64,000 bases of DNA from positions 13,952,001-14,016,000 of the forward strand of contig OX485806.1 in the NCBI GenBank assembly GCA_950295325.1, in the 5' to 3' direction. This document shows positions 10,325 to 24,164 of the stretch, one piece after another (positions within the stretch are counted from its first letter, which is position 1; every line of letters begins with the position of its first letter). Source of the DNA: Polytrichum commune (Eukaryota > Streptophyta > Polytrichopsida > Polytrichales > Polytrichaceae). The position numbers and the translations under genes were made by a program. The notes beneath the pieces were generated by a model. It saw only the letters and a list, made by a program, of their open reading frames with translations, made no database searches and was not told the DNA's origin.

Positions 10325-13300
10325 GTTTTTTCAAACAAATGTTTCATTTCATTGCAAAGATACACATTAAACAAAATCACGGCCACATGTAGCAAAAAAA
10401 TTAAAAAAATTAAAAATCTTAAACGGAAACATCAAGTAAGCAACGCGGTTGACTTAACACGCCCATAATCCAACAACTTGCTCCACAACATAGGCAAAAG
10501 TTGTCGATCCACCCACATTTCATTGCAACCCTTCCAGATAATATAGGGAATAAAACTTTCAAATGCTAGAAACATGAGGGTAAACTTTTTGACCTCGAAC
10601 ATGGTTAGTTGGAACAATTCATGAAAGAATTTAGTCCCCACCTCAAGAAGGATATGCCCTATCACTTCCATGAGAGATTGGAGAATGTTGCTTATCGAAA
10701 TTTTCACAACTTCTTTAAAGATGGGATCGATGAGTTGGTAAGGATCAAAAAATGTTTGTTGGTCGAGAGTTGTATGCAATGGAGACTATCCAAATGGGCA
10801 TGTCATCATCAAGGCTAAAGAAATAATCCAATCCATTCACCACAACAAGACGTCATCCGAAGAGGTTCATTGAAATGCGGGAACCAAGAAGACACATTTG
10901 TAGTCAAGCTTTCCCACATAATGATTTTTTTCTTCCATGAACTAGAATTCAGAAATGCCTCTTTTTTGGAGAGAAAGGACGAGGTGTGGACATTCATGAT
11001 GTCAAAAACCATATGGAGCCTTTAATTACAAAGTTGACCAATGTGCTTCACATCATACCCATCTCTGTCCCAAGGAAACCATTCCCCAATTGAATACTCG
11101 CAAAATACGGCACACAACTTCTTCTTTAGAGGGAGGTTGACACAATTTCAATTGAGAAAACATGGTATTCCATGATGGAGCCACATATCACCAAATCTAT
11201 GTATTTCCTTTTATTCTAAAGTTGGGCAGATGATACCACATCAAATCTCGTTTATATGTCAAGTGCAGCAAGGGTTGGAGTTGTCTCGTTCGATAATGCA
11301 ACATGGAGGTTGGAGCAAACGGGGATCATAGCCACAGTAATTCATTTGCACATTAGAGTTTCACAAACCCTCTCTAAATCATGCCCACACCGTGATGAAG
11401 TACCAAATGGAGGAAAGAAAAAACAAGTATGGATGTTGATTTTTTTCCTTCTAGGGATAATGTAGTTTTTACCAATAGCTAAGCTTCTTTGTGACTTTGG
11501 TTAGCAAGAAGGTGTCCACATCCGAGATACATGGGTGAAGACTTGTTAATGATAAAAATGTTATTCTTGATGTAGCAATATGATGATATAAGTAAGTAGG
11601 AAATAAATAAGGATTAGAAGAAAAAAAATTAGATGAAGATGAGGTAGAAGGTTTTCTAGATGAGGAACCCATGTTTATGGAATGGTTAAAAATGAAGGGC
11701 ATGGGATTAGAGACTTTGTGACCAAAGAATATTTAGGCGGAGGGGAATAATGTTTTGTGTGACCATTTTTTATTAAGTACTTTGACGCTACTTCTTGTGT
11801 GGGTTGTTTATGTGGTAAAGGAGGATAACATTAGTTTTTGTATCAACGATTGTATGTGTCCCTAGAGTATCTAGGCGATAAGCATATATAGAGTCGAGAC
11901 TAATCACACCCAACCTGGAGGTTGTATGAATCCAAAGGTAGTTTGTAAAGTTGGGTCGAGGTTCTCACTAGTACTAGTGATCTTTGGGGTTAAGTCTTGT
12001 ATCAAGGAATAAGTGATAAAGATTGTAAGCAAAAATTGGACGATAAATAATTGAATTCCTATCCACAATAGAATGGATGATTTGCATAATGATATATAAT
12101 CTTAACATAGGCTAATGGGTATTAAGGTAAGTGATTTTTGGTAGAATGTTAAGGTAATTTTATACAAGCAATAATATCTTAAGGAAGAGCTAATAGCTAA
12201 ACAACATATTAGATTCAACCAATACGATAAGATGGGAAGGTAGTCGGATTGTATTGGCAAAGTGACCCGGTAATATCAAGAAGGGCAAAAGCCTGTAATA
12301 TTAAGAAAATATAGAAAGGACGAATTTTCAGTTAGTAGATAAGGGATAGTTATGAGTACCGGTAGTAGTGACACTCTGGTAAAAACCTATTGTCAATGTC
12401 ACCTTCAACCCTCAACCTTAGACGGTGTAACCCGCTGCTGACTGGTTTACACAAACATTACCCTTATCCAAATTAGCTTGTTCTAAGTTGATATTCTTGA
12501 AGGTGGTCCAATGTACCCTACTTTAGTGCTCAACATGAGGTTGTGTTTTATTGAATCTCTAAGGAGAAGATACCCTAGGATTTCAAGTTTATGTTCTCCT
12601 AAATCATAATGTCGAGGTTAAGAGTCTTAAAAGGAAGATCATTCCTATACACATACAATACCATTCATGGTTTGAATGACTTCAAATCCTATCCATCAAT
12701 CTACTTTCAAAACATCGGGATCCTTGCCTAAGTTTCTATTACGAGGCAAGCATACTCCCTCACTAATTCCAAGCTACCTAGTTTAGATAATTCCCTTGAT
12801 GTCATGGAATCCCTATTCCCTCCATTATTCATAAGTGCATATCACTCCGATTGTCATTCAAAGGTGCTTGATTAATAATCACCCACGTTCCTAAGGGGTA
12901 TTCCAATTCTTGGTCATTACTTGCCTAAATTCCCAAGTGTCCCCCTTAGTGGCCTTAAATTCCCCTAAGTCTACATGTGGGGTAGGATAGGAGATTTGAT
13001 GGCAAGGTGGCGGCTTAGCCCACTTTAGAGCATCTCTTCTTGCTTGCCTAAGCTTAGCACTCGACAGCTTAAGTTTCCATCGAGTAGATTTCCCCTATCA
13101 ATTACCTCAAATCCGAGATTACTTTGAGGAAGGTAATTACAGTCTTTTCAACCTAGGTGTCCACTTCGATTGACGGCCCCTCGTGTCAATCTTCCACGTA
13201 TGCCTCGCCCATGTGGTTTGTTGCTAGCCACTTGGCCACTCCTCTTCTCCTTCCCTCAACAATTTACTTATTTTTGTATAATTTTGTGTAAGCTTTATAT

Positions 13301-14580
13301 GAAAACCTCAATGTTGGCCTCTTTCAAAGCTCCGATGAATGTGCATGCGAGCTCCTCTTTCCCTTAATTCACTTATCGGCCGCGAAGCAATTTTCACAAT
13401 TCCATAAGTCGTAGGTGACGTTAAGGCCGCATGTATTTACTTTAATTTGCTTGCTTCCCGAATGCTCGATTTCCTCACGACTCAAGCTAATTCTCTAACA
13501 CTCAAATTAGTTTGCACCACGGGTGCCTCACGTCTCAAATTAGTCTGAGGCTCGGACACTCATGTAAGATATTCGGAATGAAATGAAGTGTATTACGGCC
13601 CTCAACTTGGCCTCTTATATAGTCTTCCACATCTATGTTTTTGTAAGATTTCCATGATGTCAGATGTGGCTAAAATTAGCAATGTTTATAAAAAATAGTC
13701 CGAATTAAGAGTTCAAGTTCTATTTTTCTAAGTCTTCATTACTCTTAATGCCCTTCCTACTTACATATCTTTTCATATCACCTAGTTGGATTCTCATCCA
13801 TCCTAATTTCATTAATCACATGCTCCTAAAAATGGGAATGCGCCCGTGCCTCTTCACTTCTCGAACTGGTCTTCTTCCCATTCGCCTTCAACCGTCCTCC
13901 TCAGCCATGTGGACTGGGTTTTATTCTCACTAATGCCCGAGTCTGAACTAGTTTGTCTTCACTAGCTGCTCGGACCTGGAACCAGTTCATCTTCACCGCG
14001 GCCCAACCGGTTTGTCTTCCCTGATTTCTTGGGGCATGGGATCAACCCCCCATTCTCACTCGTTGCTCGAGGCCCAGACTAGCCATGTTCTCACCCGCTG
14101 CCCGAGGCCTCAAGCCAGCCCCGTTCTCACTTGTTGCTCGGAGCCTCGACTCCGCTCGCTCCCGTTGGTCTCCTTCAGCACTCTCGCCTTCCTCTGCGTT
14201 CTTTGCTGGTGCAATGTGATTCATGGTGCCTCTACACCTATAGATTGAGATATTGGACAAAAAGGGTGGTTGATGCCTACTACCACGAACGTAAAGATGG
14301 TGACGTCATCTACCGGTAGCATTATTGTCACTCATATGACATATAAAATTATATCCAGAGGGGAAAAATAGGCAACTAAGTAAGATAGGTAAGATGATTG
14401 GGTAGATGGAAAAGTGGATGAGTCTGGTAGTTACTACTGGTATCGTGTATTCATGGTAGGTCTAGAATTGATACATATGGGTAATAGTGAGAATTGATGT
14501 TGTAAGGTAGCACTACCGGTAAGGTACACCAAGTAGAGTCTAAAGAAGAACTCAAATCTGGTAAGAATGACCTATCTACT
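10020..14580. other. Gene-free stretch with microsatellite and probable decayed LINE tail
   Basis: No intact gene is visible. A TG/TA microsatellite lies at about 10260-10325. Between 10430 and 11470 the minus strand has broken frames with hydrophobic and Trp-rich segments that could be the C-terminal end of the LINE seen further right, but the match is weak. From 11480 to 13640 I see only short frames. A TATA-like CTTATATAG occurs near 13613, followed by the GC-richer repeat block described separately. Confidence 0.5.
13850..14200. repeat. GC-richer degenerate tandem repeat
   Basis: The strand carries repeated short phrases such as CTCACTCGTTGCTCGAGGCC, spaced about 45 bp apart, roughly three clear units between 14052 and 14150 and poorer ones upstream. 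The composition is much richer in C than the surroundings. Function unknown; it may be part of a long terminal repeat or of an old tandem array. Confidence 0.5.
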
Positions 14581-14589
14581 ACAGGGTAG

Positions 14590-16080
14590 GCAACTTTAAC
14601 AAGACCAGAAGGTGTTCTTCATATTTTTGAAAGGTTGTCTTTGTTGGCCCATTGCAAGTTGTAGAGATAGAGCTAGTTAGGTTGGATTCGCCAACCAAAC
14701 CAATAAGGTACATTTTGATTCCAATTATTTATCTCTAAATATGTTGCACACCATGAATTTCCCAAAATGACCACCAGACTATCTATATAAATCTTTTAAG
14801 GTCGTCGAGTAAATGTGTCATCTACATATTGGAATACAATATGATGAGATTTTTGTCAGGAAGAGAATTATGTTTTAGATCACCGTGAGCCGTGGTGGCT
14901 TTGATAACTTGGTTGAGAGCTTCAACCCCCAAGATGAAGAGATAAGGAGTGAGAGGACAACCTTGTCAATTGCCTCTCAACTCTTTCCCATAACCTTAAT
15001 TTTTGTTGATTGATGTGTATTCCACTAAGTGAAGACTTATCCAACCTAGACTCTACCATATTGGAAAAATTCCGGTTAGTACCCATGTATGTAGACTATG
15101 TGGGAACATTTGCACAAAGTTCATCCCATAATTATATTCTCTCTCTAGGAATAATAAATGCATAAGTACAAAGAATAGAAGCCAAAAGAATATGAGTCAA
15201 TTGTGTTATAAAGCTCAAATATTCATCCATGTGTGTCCTAATAAGAAATATGAAAATTATTGCCACTACATCCTGACCCATTTTGCATACTAGCCATTCC
15301 TTGCTCTTGCCAAATATGGCCAGCACAATTCCTCAAATCATTGGGACCTTCAACTTGCTTTACTCTGGCAACTTGGTACGTGCCAACATTAGCAAGCTCT
15401 TGGTGAGTTTGTGTCCTTATATGATTGTAGGAGTTGATGGTAGGGTTAAGCATTTGAGTCCATGTCATGTTGAACCTTTCAACATTCGCAACATCTAGTT
15501 CTCACAATCCATGCGTAAGTAGCCTAATTCCATCGCCCACAAAGAGCTCAATTGCAACTAAGTAATCTATTAATATAAACTCCTACGATGTGTAACTAAT
15601 CTAAGTAGCTATTAGCATTAGTGTGGGCACAAAATCATGCGTCTACAACTAAACTTCTCCATTGAGGGTGAAGAAGGATTGCTACTCCGTTCTTCCCAAC
15701 CCTAGCCATAAGAGCAATAGATGACTAACTAGAAGATGTATCTGTAAACCACTTGCTTGTTGGAGGCCATACACAAAAAAATGTTTTCTTCTAATTGGCC
15801 CCTCGCAGCCTATGCTCTTGGAGGCAAAGAACATAATCACAAGGTTTGTTTTCTTTGACATATGAACCCAACCTGAAGGCAACAATCACATCGTTGAGAC
15901 CACAAACATTGATCATCATTAGACTCTTGATCATTGGGAGGATGGGCAACCTTGTGTAGTTGCTAGATACTTCCCATCGAGGTAGACTTTCACAAAGTGA
16001 AGGAGCCGTCTTGTGACATGTCAACAATCTTTGATTTGGCCTCCCAGTTAAGTCCTCAAACCTCGAGTTCTTCATCAATT
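14590..16080 (-). mobile_element. Decayed L1-type LINE (endonuclease and reverse transcriptase fragments)
   Basis: On the minus strand, 15791-15940 encodes a segment like MINVCGLNDVIVAFRLGSYV followed by LCLQEHRLRGAN, the opening of an L1 apurinic endonuclease domain. Between about 14590 and 15060 broken frames give GCPLTPYLFILGVEALNQVI and then FQYVDDTF across a stop, the conserved blocks of LINE reverse transcriptase including the YVDD active site, followed by WNQNVPYWFGW and LQWANKDNLSK. Several frameshifts and stops are present, and the span between the two domains is far shorter than in an intact element, so a large part is deleted or scrambled. Confidence 0.7.
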
Positions 16081-16925
16081 TTTGATTGGATCTTAGCTAA
16101 ATACATTCATTGAGCTCTATGCTACCTTTTTCAAAAAGGAATTTGTTAGCATCTTCTAATATCTCATAAGATCCTTTTGTTTACATACCCATTGGTTTTG
16201 TAAAATTTTAAATTATCACCGAAATATTATTTATTGTATCATTCTCCATACTCATGTCATTCGGGTTATGTATCCAACCAATCATTAAATCCTTCATATA
16301 TTTGGTGGTTACATGGTTGCTTTGGATGCATTGCTTAAATCAATTTCAATAAAAATCTTTGTAGTTTATGCATGATAATAATACTAAAAATATGAATAAA
16401 AAATATATATGTTAGTAACGTGTCATTCACTAAAACTTAATTACTTTTGACAAATATATTTATAGTGCATTACTCATTATACTATATCCACTAATTTGCA
16501 ACTATGACATTATTGTCACTCCATAGAGCATCTACTATGATATACGGTATAACCTCTTTATATATATATTTCAATTAGATGATGCACATTTCATATATGC
16601 ACTTAATATTTCTATGTATTTGTGGTATTAAATACTCATAATGGAATACACATGGTTGTGTAGATTACCGTTACACCAAAGATGAACAAATTCGTCACTC
16701 TAATCAATACCAAGAGTAATATTCTATCTTGTAAGTAAAACTCTAGTATTTTTTTAGTTATTTATGTCATATTTACACCATGGGTTCCTTATAACATGCA
16801 TAATCCCCAAAAAACGACTCGTTCATTATCATGGTAATTCTCACTTGTTGTAGCATGACTCTACGTGCTTGAGGACATGGTTCTTAAATTGAAAGGTGTA
16901 ATTCCTAATGTCGATGATACCGTAG

Positions 16926-16956
<31 letters not shown>

Positions 16957-17473
16957 ACACCATTATTTGAAGTGGCGTCAGTTGGGTGAATCAATGGTGT
17001 TAAAAGTGTGCGGTATACATCACATGGTGATTGTCAACAATAGTGACTTTTCCACATGTTTTGGCTTTGGATATCCTTTGTTTTCTTTTCTTATGATGTC
17101 ACATATTTGCACGAGTCATACTTTAATATTAATTGACATCAACACTTCACCCACATAATATTACTTGAGCAGCTCTTTGGCTATGTTCCATGGGAGCATG
17201 TATCAAAGAAAGTACAATTCTCCTTTAACTCCGGGATTCCTATTTATGGGAAGCGATGTACTGTAAATTTTTTGACATGCAACTATAAATTATCAAAGGC
17301 TTTTAATTGTAGCTTCTTTCTTTAGAACGAGACCATCATTTGGTTGTTTAGTATTGTTATGCACACGTAAGATTAATTTGGGATGGTGCTTGGAGTGCAT
17401 CTATTGTTTGTGGGTGCTCAAATGTATATATCTGAGAGATATTGGCACAAATGAAATCTAACATGATCTTACC
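16081..17473. other. AT-rich stretch without recognisable genes
   Basis: Only short frames are seen. An (AT)n microsatellite of about 30 bp lies at 16930-16957. Nothing else stands out. Confidence 0.5.
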
Positions 17474-17622
17474 ATAGAGGGCGCTTTATTCCATCTTTAT
17501 CAGTGCCAAAATGTAGTTTCTACGTGGGATAGAAGTGGTCTTAGCCAATGCAAGCATGACATGTGGCAAAATTTGAAGGAAAATTTAAGTTTCTTTTGTT
17601 GGGAATAGAGAGGCCTTTAAGG
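17474..17622. repeat. Short inverted-repeat element, copy 1 of the GAGGGC family
   Basis: This segment shares TGTAGTTT, the block ACGTGGGATAGAAGTG and CAAAATTTGAAG with a second copy at 46123-46271. Its ends carry ATAGAGGGC and an imperfect inverted counterpart. It is a small non-autonomous element of unknown superfamily. Confidence 0.6.
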
Positions 17623-17685
17623 TAGTGTTTCCAATAGTCGGTGCCTTCAACAAGCTGCACGTGGGTTACATGGATAGGGTGGAGA

Positions 17686-17932
17686 GGTTTGAGATGACCC
17701 TCAACTACTGGGTGATAGTGGAGGGGTACCCATTTCCAAATGAAGTGGTTGGCGGTTCAATTCCCGCTATGAAATGTTCTCTCTACTTGACAGGAAAAAA
17801 CTAGCTAGGTGGGTAGGAAGCCAAGAGCCCACCCACCACAAGGTAACTAATAAACCCCACCCTGCACCAAAATAATTTTTAAGCAGGATAGGGCTAAAGG
17901 ACTCCAATTCATGTCGAATTGGTTGACATTGG
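17686..17932 (+). mobile_element. tRNA-derived SINE, family S1, full copy
   Basis: It starts with GGTTTGAGATGACCCT, then an A-box-like TGGGTGATAGTGGAGGGGT and a B-box-like GGTTCAATTCC, the internal RNA polymerase III promoter of tRNA genes. The unrelated tail holds GGAAGCCAAGAGCCCACCCA and ends near a TTGGTTGACATTGG sequence. The same order recurs in five other copies in the window. Confidence 0.75.
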
Positions 17933-18528
17933 TTATTTATATTTATTTAGGGTGGAGTAAATAATAAGTGGATCAAATAACAATAAATGCATACACTACA
18001 TGAGTATGGTTTGGTTGGATAACAAGTAGTAGGGTAAATCATGGATAAAATAAGACTTCCCTAACCCTCCGTACTAATCAATACTACAATTTTTTTAATC
18101 AATATTTTGTTCATATAGCATTGCATATTTGAGTTAATCGCAGTGTCCAATTGACGTGAGTATAGAGAAAATTCTTAGATGTTTGATTGAAAAGAAGATG
18201 TAGACCTTGTTCTTGTACAATGTCCGATTTAGGTCTAGTTCCTAGTAAATGCTTTCACCTCAATATTATATTCAAATACATCATAGATCAACAATCATTG
18301 TGAGATGCATAATTTGTACCTTCTTATAATGTTCCTCTTATCTGCGTTTTGAGTCTTTAATACATATTACTATGAGAAGTATATATTGTTTGAAAGATAT
18401 GTAGACTATTGTGTTGTATATGGCTACATGAAAATAAATTCTTTGATCATTTTGAGAAGAGTTTCGTTTTGAAGATTGTAGACATGTACAATATACCCTT
18501 GAAATGGTGGACATCAATATGACCTATG

Positions 18529-18777
18529 AAAGGTCTGAAATGACCCTAAACTACTGGGTGATAGTGGAGAGGTACCCATTTTGAATAGAGTGGTTGGCGG
18601 TTCGATTCCCGTGGTGAAATCTTCTCTCTAGTTGATGGGAAAAAAAAAACTAGGTAGGTAGGAAGCCAAGAGCCCACCCACTGCAAGGTAGGCAGTAACC
18701 CCACCCTGCATCAAGAGGATTCTTGAGCCGAGTAAGGCCAACAGACTCAAATTCACGTTGGATTGCCTGATGTTCGT
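18529..18777 (+). mobile_element. tRNA-derived SINE, family S1, full copy with perfect B box
   Basis: It has the same head and tail as the copy at 17686. The B box at 18599-18609 is GGTTCGATTCC, a perfect match to the tRNA consensus, and the A-box region reads TGGGTGATAGTGGAGAGGT. This is the best-preserved promoter of the family in the window. Confidence 0.8.
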
Positions 18778-18779
18778 AA

Positions 18780-21700
18780 TTTATATATGACCTATGAATG
18801 GCATACCATTTGAGAATATCGATTCTTCTTGTCCATGTAACATTAATAGTTATTATGCACATCATGAAACATGATATAATTTAATTGATAAAGTATTGAC
18901 GCTCTTAGTATTAAGTTATTGCGGCACATCACTCCAAATGTTAAACTATACCAATAGGTGGTATGGGTTTAATCAAATACGTAGATTCAATGGTGGAGAT
19001 AATTAAGTTTATCCTCAAAACCGTAATTTAGTTGTTACTAGGATGTTATTCATTTCCCTTGATAATAACATTACACGATGTTCGTACTTGGTGATAGACA
19101 TACAACTGTGTGACAAAGCCCACAATCCGTGCTTAAATCAAACACAACAATTTTATGAACACCTATATTTGAGTGGTATGTGATCAATATGTTAACCACT
19201 CTGGAATTAATAGTCAACAAGATTTTTATTTAAAAAAACAAAAATGGAGTGGGAGGAAGCGCTATTATAGTTCTCTAGCAACTTGGACATAAAATAATTA
19301 AGTGTAAAGGGGCTAAAACTTATAGAAAATTAATTTCATTGAGTGTCCGAAAAAAAAGAATTAGCATTCAAAGAATGCCTAAAATCACAATATTGCAAGT
19401 GACATTCACTGGAATCCAACAAAGTAACATGAAATCAAAGCAAGATTTGTTGCCAAGCAAAACCTTGACATACAAGTTAAAGTTGGATGAATGTCTAACT
19501 TATTTTAAATTGACATCCCTAATTTTAGAATATTGTTTCATGGGCTACCCAACTTACTTTCGCACTTTAATTAATTATTGAGCAGAAAGGTGCCCAAGCT
19601 GCTAGAGAGCTACGGTATATGGCCACTTAACGAGAACAAAATTGTTCACTTTAATATGGATTTTAAATATTTATATGAGCTCCAAAAATTATGAGGTAAA
19701 TAGCTACACGCACGATTTGGATTTGCTAATTATCTTGCACCAATTGTGTGCTTTGTATTCTACAAAGAAAGTGGGTGCCGAGAGGTCTTGGAATTCAAAT
19801 TAACACACGTCTACCTTATTGGTAATTTGTAAGTCTATGTGACATCCTATCACACTCACGCTCATATGGAGAACCACCATCTAAACTGAGTTTACAAGAA
19901 GAATGCCGGAGTGAATAGAGTGTATATTTGTAAAACATCCAAATTGAGTTCAAGTATATTGGGCAACACATCAAAGCCTAGATCAAAGCCTATAAAGTTG
20001 ACGATCTCCTTCACATATGGTTTGCAATTCCTCAATTAATAGTGGATTATTGTTCATTCATGATCCACGTGCTTTCTCATAAGGTAGATGTCGCTAAAAA
20101 TGCCACTCTAAGAGTTGAGTTATTAAAATATAATTATGCAAATAGAACAATTTAATCATTCTCATCAACAATTAGTATGGAACACACTGAAAAATGTTTG
20201 CTTTGAATTTTGTGTGCAACATTATAAGGGTTTGAAGTTTTTATTGGTAGATGACCCAAAACCATCGTAAAATGCTAATTTTGTGAAGGTGGAGGGCATT
20301 CTCAAATCAAATACCTATGTGCTTATTATTCAAGATATTAGGGTGGAGATATTAGATGTAATAATGGTTTAAGCATGCTCAATCTTACATTGTAAATATA
20401 GTTAAACACACAGAGGTCAAGTTAAGCGATTTTGTGAATTTGGACTTTATTTTTATTGGATACGAGAAGGCACATTATCACCTATAATGGATGACCTACC
20501 ATAGCATAACATAAAGTCTGGTAATGGATACATGGTCATCCTGTTAATGGTCGTGGTAGGCATCCAATGCTATGTAAGCGGGTAGATTAGGCACCTACTA
20601 CAACATGTGCCAACGCTCCTTGCATCCATTCATGAGGTGTTCAACTCACCCCTTAAAGAATGATACTTTTATCTCACTTCTAATGTATTGATGATTTGTT
20701 ATTTCACAAAGAGGAACAACATGCTTTGAAAGAGGGCACTCCTCAAGGAATCCATTGATACAATTTGTGTTCGGGTTTTATTTTTTATTTTTTAAATTAA
20801 GTTTTCACTTTCAATTGTTGTTTTAGAACTAAGTAGGAGAATTTTTAAAAATTAATGTAATTTTTAATGTAATTTTTTATTTTTTTATAATCCATAATCT
20901 TTAGAATTTGATTTGGAGTAGTTTCAAGATAATTTTTCTTCAAAATGGTTTACCAAATGTAAAGCAAATTCTAAAGATGATGATCCCTATGAGTGCTACA
21001 TATCATTGGCACCCCAAGCATCCATAGATAGGTCTTAAATGGTCATTTTCTTCAACTAGCCCATTTCTCCTATGATATGAAACACAAGATTAGTATAAGA
21101 ATAATAATAACTCAAAAACAATAACAATGATTCATACTAAGGTTGCTACTGAGGTGGATCATGATGTTTTCAAAAATAAAAATGAAAACTACAAACTACA
21201 TGATCCACATCCTCAGAAGTCGATTCTAAAGCTTGTAGAATCTACTTCCAAAATTGTTGGTTATCAGAAAGTGAAAGTGAAGTTGACCTTATGAAAATGT
21301 ATTTTATTTCAAAATTTGTAATGTACTAACATACAATATGATCTTGTCCAATACTTCAATTATACACACAAATCATTGCAACTTCTCAAATGAAGTAGGT
21401 TCTAGCTCAAATCCATCACTTAGTTTAGGATCTACTTCATATGTATTTCCATGGCACAAACTAGGCACACATTTTGTACTATATTTGGTTCAAAACCATT
21501 GGAGGGCTCCATGGTCTCATAATGATGTTTTGTATAATATTGAGCTTGGGTTCCTTAGTATGTATCATAGTTGAAGGGCACACCACTTCTTTTGTTTAAT
21601 TTACCATGCTTTGGCCCCCTATCAAGGTGAAGATTTTTGTGCTCATTAAATAGTCACATAAGTCCTCCCCAAATATGTTGACTATCGAACCTATAATAAA

Positions 21701-22020
21701 AGAATAGAATTAATCATATATTGAACACGCAATCCAATCTATTTTAAAACACATGTTTTTTTGGTGTAGGTTCTCGGACCCCCACCATACCACATACTGC
21801 TCAAATACATGTGTCGAATAAGGGTTGTCTACCTTACTCCGAAACAACTCCACACTCGATTTGAACATTTTTCTAGTTGCACAAGATGTGCAAACTCATT
21901 TGCTGACAATGTTACGAAGGACTTTGTGAGGACAAATTATGTCAAATTGTATATATAGTCACAACAAACACTCATGTCATGAAATACCAAACCCATAAAT
22001 AAATAAATAAATAAATAACC
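18780..22020. other. AT-rich stretch without recognisable genes
   Basis: Only short frames are present and none has family features. An (AAAT)n run lies at 21996-22016, immediately before a SINE copy. A 3.2-kb desert made of old sequence is the best description. Confidence 0.5.
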
Positions 22021-22266
22021 AACGTTAGACAATCCGACGTGAATTTGAACCCATTGGCCCTACCTAGTTCTAGAATCCCCTTGATGCAGGGTGGGGTTAA
22101 TTGCCTACCTTGCGGTGGGTGGGGTCTTGGCTTCCTACCGACCTAGCTAGTTGATTTTTCCGCCAGGCAGAGAGAAGATTTCACAGCAGGAATTGAACCG
22201 CCAACCATTCCATTCGGAACTGGGTACCTCTCCACTATCACCTGGTAGTCTAGGATCATATCAGAC
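22021..22266 (-). mobile_element. tRNA-derived SINE, family S1, full copy, reverse orientation
   Basis: This is the reverse complement of the copies at 17686 and 18529, with the B-box-like GGTTCAATTCC read on the minus strand near 22190-22200 and the tail lying to the left. An AAAT repeat abuts the tail end, as expected for an A-rich SINE 3' end read in the other direction only if the run belongs to the target; this is left open. Confidence 0.75.
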
Positions 22267-22269
22267 CAA

Positions 22270-23630
22270 ATACCAAATACTATTGAAATGATCCCAAAAT
22301 TGAGATTACAAGTAGCAAGATTGTGCCGGAGTCAATTAGAACAATATTGGTGGTTTCCCTTTCAAATGAGAGACTTTTATTCATATCAACACGTGCAGTT
22401 TAAGATGTATATTTGTGGGAATTTGGAGCCGATTGTTGTATATTGAGAGTCCCGTGCACATTCTTTGGCATGAAATAGTGGTTGTTACTCAAGATACGTG
22501 AACCTATTATGGGCACTTTTCAACTCCAAAGATAATTTGGGGATTGGGTTGGGAGTTTTCTCATCCGAAATAAATCACGAAGATTGTCATTTCAAGTTTT
22601 AGAATCGAGTCGAATTGCAAACTCGAGTTTATACGGAGGTCGAAGTGAAGATTTGGATTCCCTTGAAGTGATCCCATTGGCCTCCCGGTCGAGAACGATC
22701 GATATGTTTTCAACATGTAGTCATATCTCATCGTAATGCATGGTGTCGATTTTCAACTAAAAGCCTTCTCAAACACAACTATAAATACTAGAACCCCATC
22801 GTGGGATATCTAAAGTTATGTTTGATAGCCAAGCTTTCTTCTTTTAATTTTCTAAAAAAACAAAAAAAAACCAGAGATGTTAAGGTTGCATGTCTTTGTT
22901 TATTTATTTATTCATTTAACGTTTCACTTACATTCATTATTTTTAGATTTATTGGGATTTTTAAAATTTGATTAAACTTTTCATATGAAATTGTTGATAA
23001 CCTTTATTGTGATCTTTTGTTTTCCATTAAGGAAGCTTTGCTCTTGATATAAAACTGTTGACAACCTTTATTGCGATCTTAAGGAAGCTTTGCTCTTCAT
23101 AGAAAATTGTTGACAATGTGATCAGGTGTGTCTAGTCATGTAAATTGAATTCCATATGGAAGTGTATTGTACCGTGCATGGATTCATGGCACGAGATTTT
23201 TCTTTGACACCACTCTAGATAAATCTAGAGAATAGGTGTCCGTTCAAGAAGAGTGAGCACATAAGGCCCACACACCTTGTAACACAACATTGTTGGTCGT
23301 TGTAATACCAATTGTAGCTAGAATGGTTGACACATCATGAACACATAAACGAATCCCAGTGTAACACATATCACTTGCACTAGATAGTGTACACAAGGAG
23401 CCCCTACTTACAACCCATAGCAGGGCGACACATGCATGACATTGACTGTAGCGTTCACCAAGTCGCGAGGGCCGTTTGTTACAGAATAGATGTTGTACGT
23501 GATGAGCCATGCTGAGGTTTCCTAGCAAAGCATTCTCGTGTTACTTACCAAGTCACAAGAGTGCTCGTGTCCAACGAGGCATGACACGTCAATAAGATTC
23601 AACATGATCAACGCTACAATCTATATTTTG
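22270..23630. other. Stretch without recognisable genes
   Basis: Short frames only. The sequence at 23030-23110 contains a local duplication of a phrase around GTTGACAACCTTTATTG and AAGGAAGCTTTGCTCTT. No gene is supported. Confidence 0.45.
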
Positions 23631-23639
23631 TTGTGGTCG

Positions 23640-23875
23640 TCTCCAATGAAGACTACAAATCGGTTGCTAAACGATTGCATATTTATTTTTTTGGTTTTGC
23701 GACTGAGATTTTAGGAATTTGGGGGCGTGTAATACACCGTTGGAAAGGTCTTGAAAATACCTTCCCAAATATATTACACCCCAAAGGTGTTAAAATTGCA
23801 GTCGCTAAATGGGAAAGAAAGAATATGTAGTCCTTTAGCGATTGCACATCAGGCTGGTCAAAACAGCTGCAACCA
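23640..23875. repeat. Foldback element, family F1, copy 1
   Basis: Two arms are inverted around a centre near 23755: left arm with GATTGCATATTT, GCGACTGAGATTTTA and GGGGGCGTGTAATACACCG, right arm with the complements of these (TATATTACACCCCAAAGG, AAAATTGCAGTCGC, TAGCGATTGCACAT). The central ACCGTTGGAAAGGTCTTG is shared with the copy near 25030. No coding capacity. Confidence 0.7.
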
Positions 23876-24164
23876 ATTTCAATTGCAATTTTTTTGGGCA
23901 TAGTTTTCTACTAGTGATTGTCAACTTCAATCCTTGCCATACACCACTTGAATAGAAGTGTCCAAATAATAACAAGAGGGATGATGTAGCGTGCACAAGA
24001 CTGGAGTTAATTGTGTTAATAATGACACTTGGAATGGTTGATATAACATGAACATAGAATTGACTGTCCATCATAACGCATGTCATTTTGGTGTTTGTTC
24101 TCAACTACAAACCATGCCATAATCTTAAGTAATCCAAATAGAGGTGTCTAATTGAGGGCTAATT

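Noticed and set aside
10814-11470. Definite LINE C terminus on the minus strand
   Set aside because: Some hydrophobic and Trp-rich phrases fit, but frames are too broken for me to claim homology by eye.
18590-18615. A functional tRNA gene at the SINE heads
   Set aside because: A and B boxes are present, but no acceptor stem or anticodon stem-loop of a real tRNA can be folded by eye, and six copies share a non-tRNA tail.
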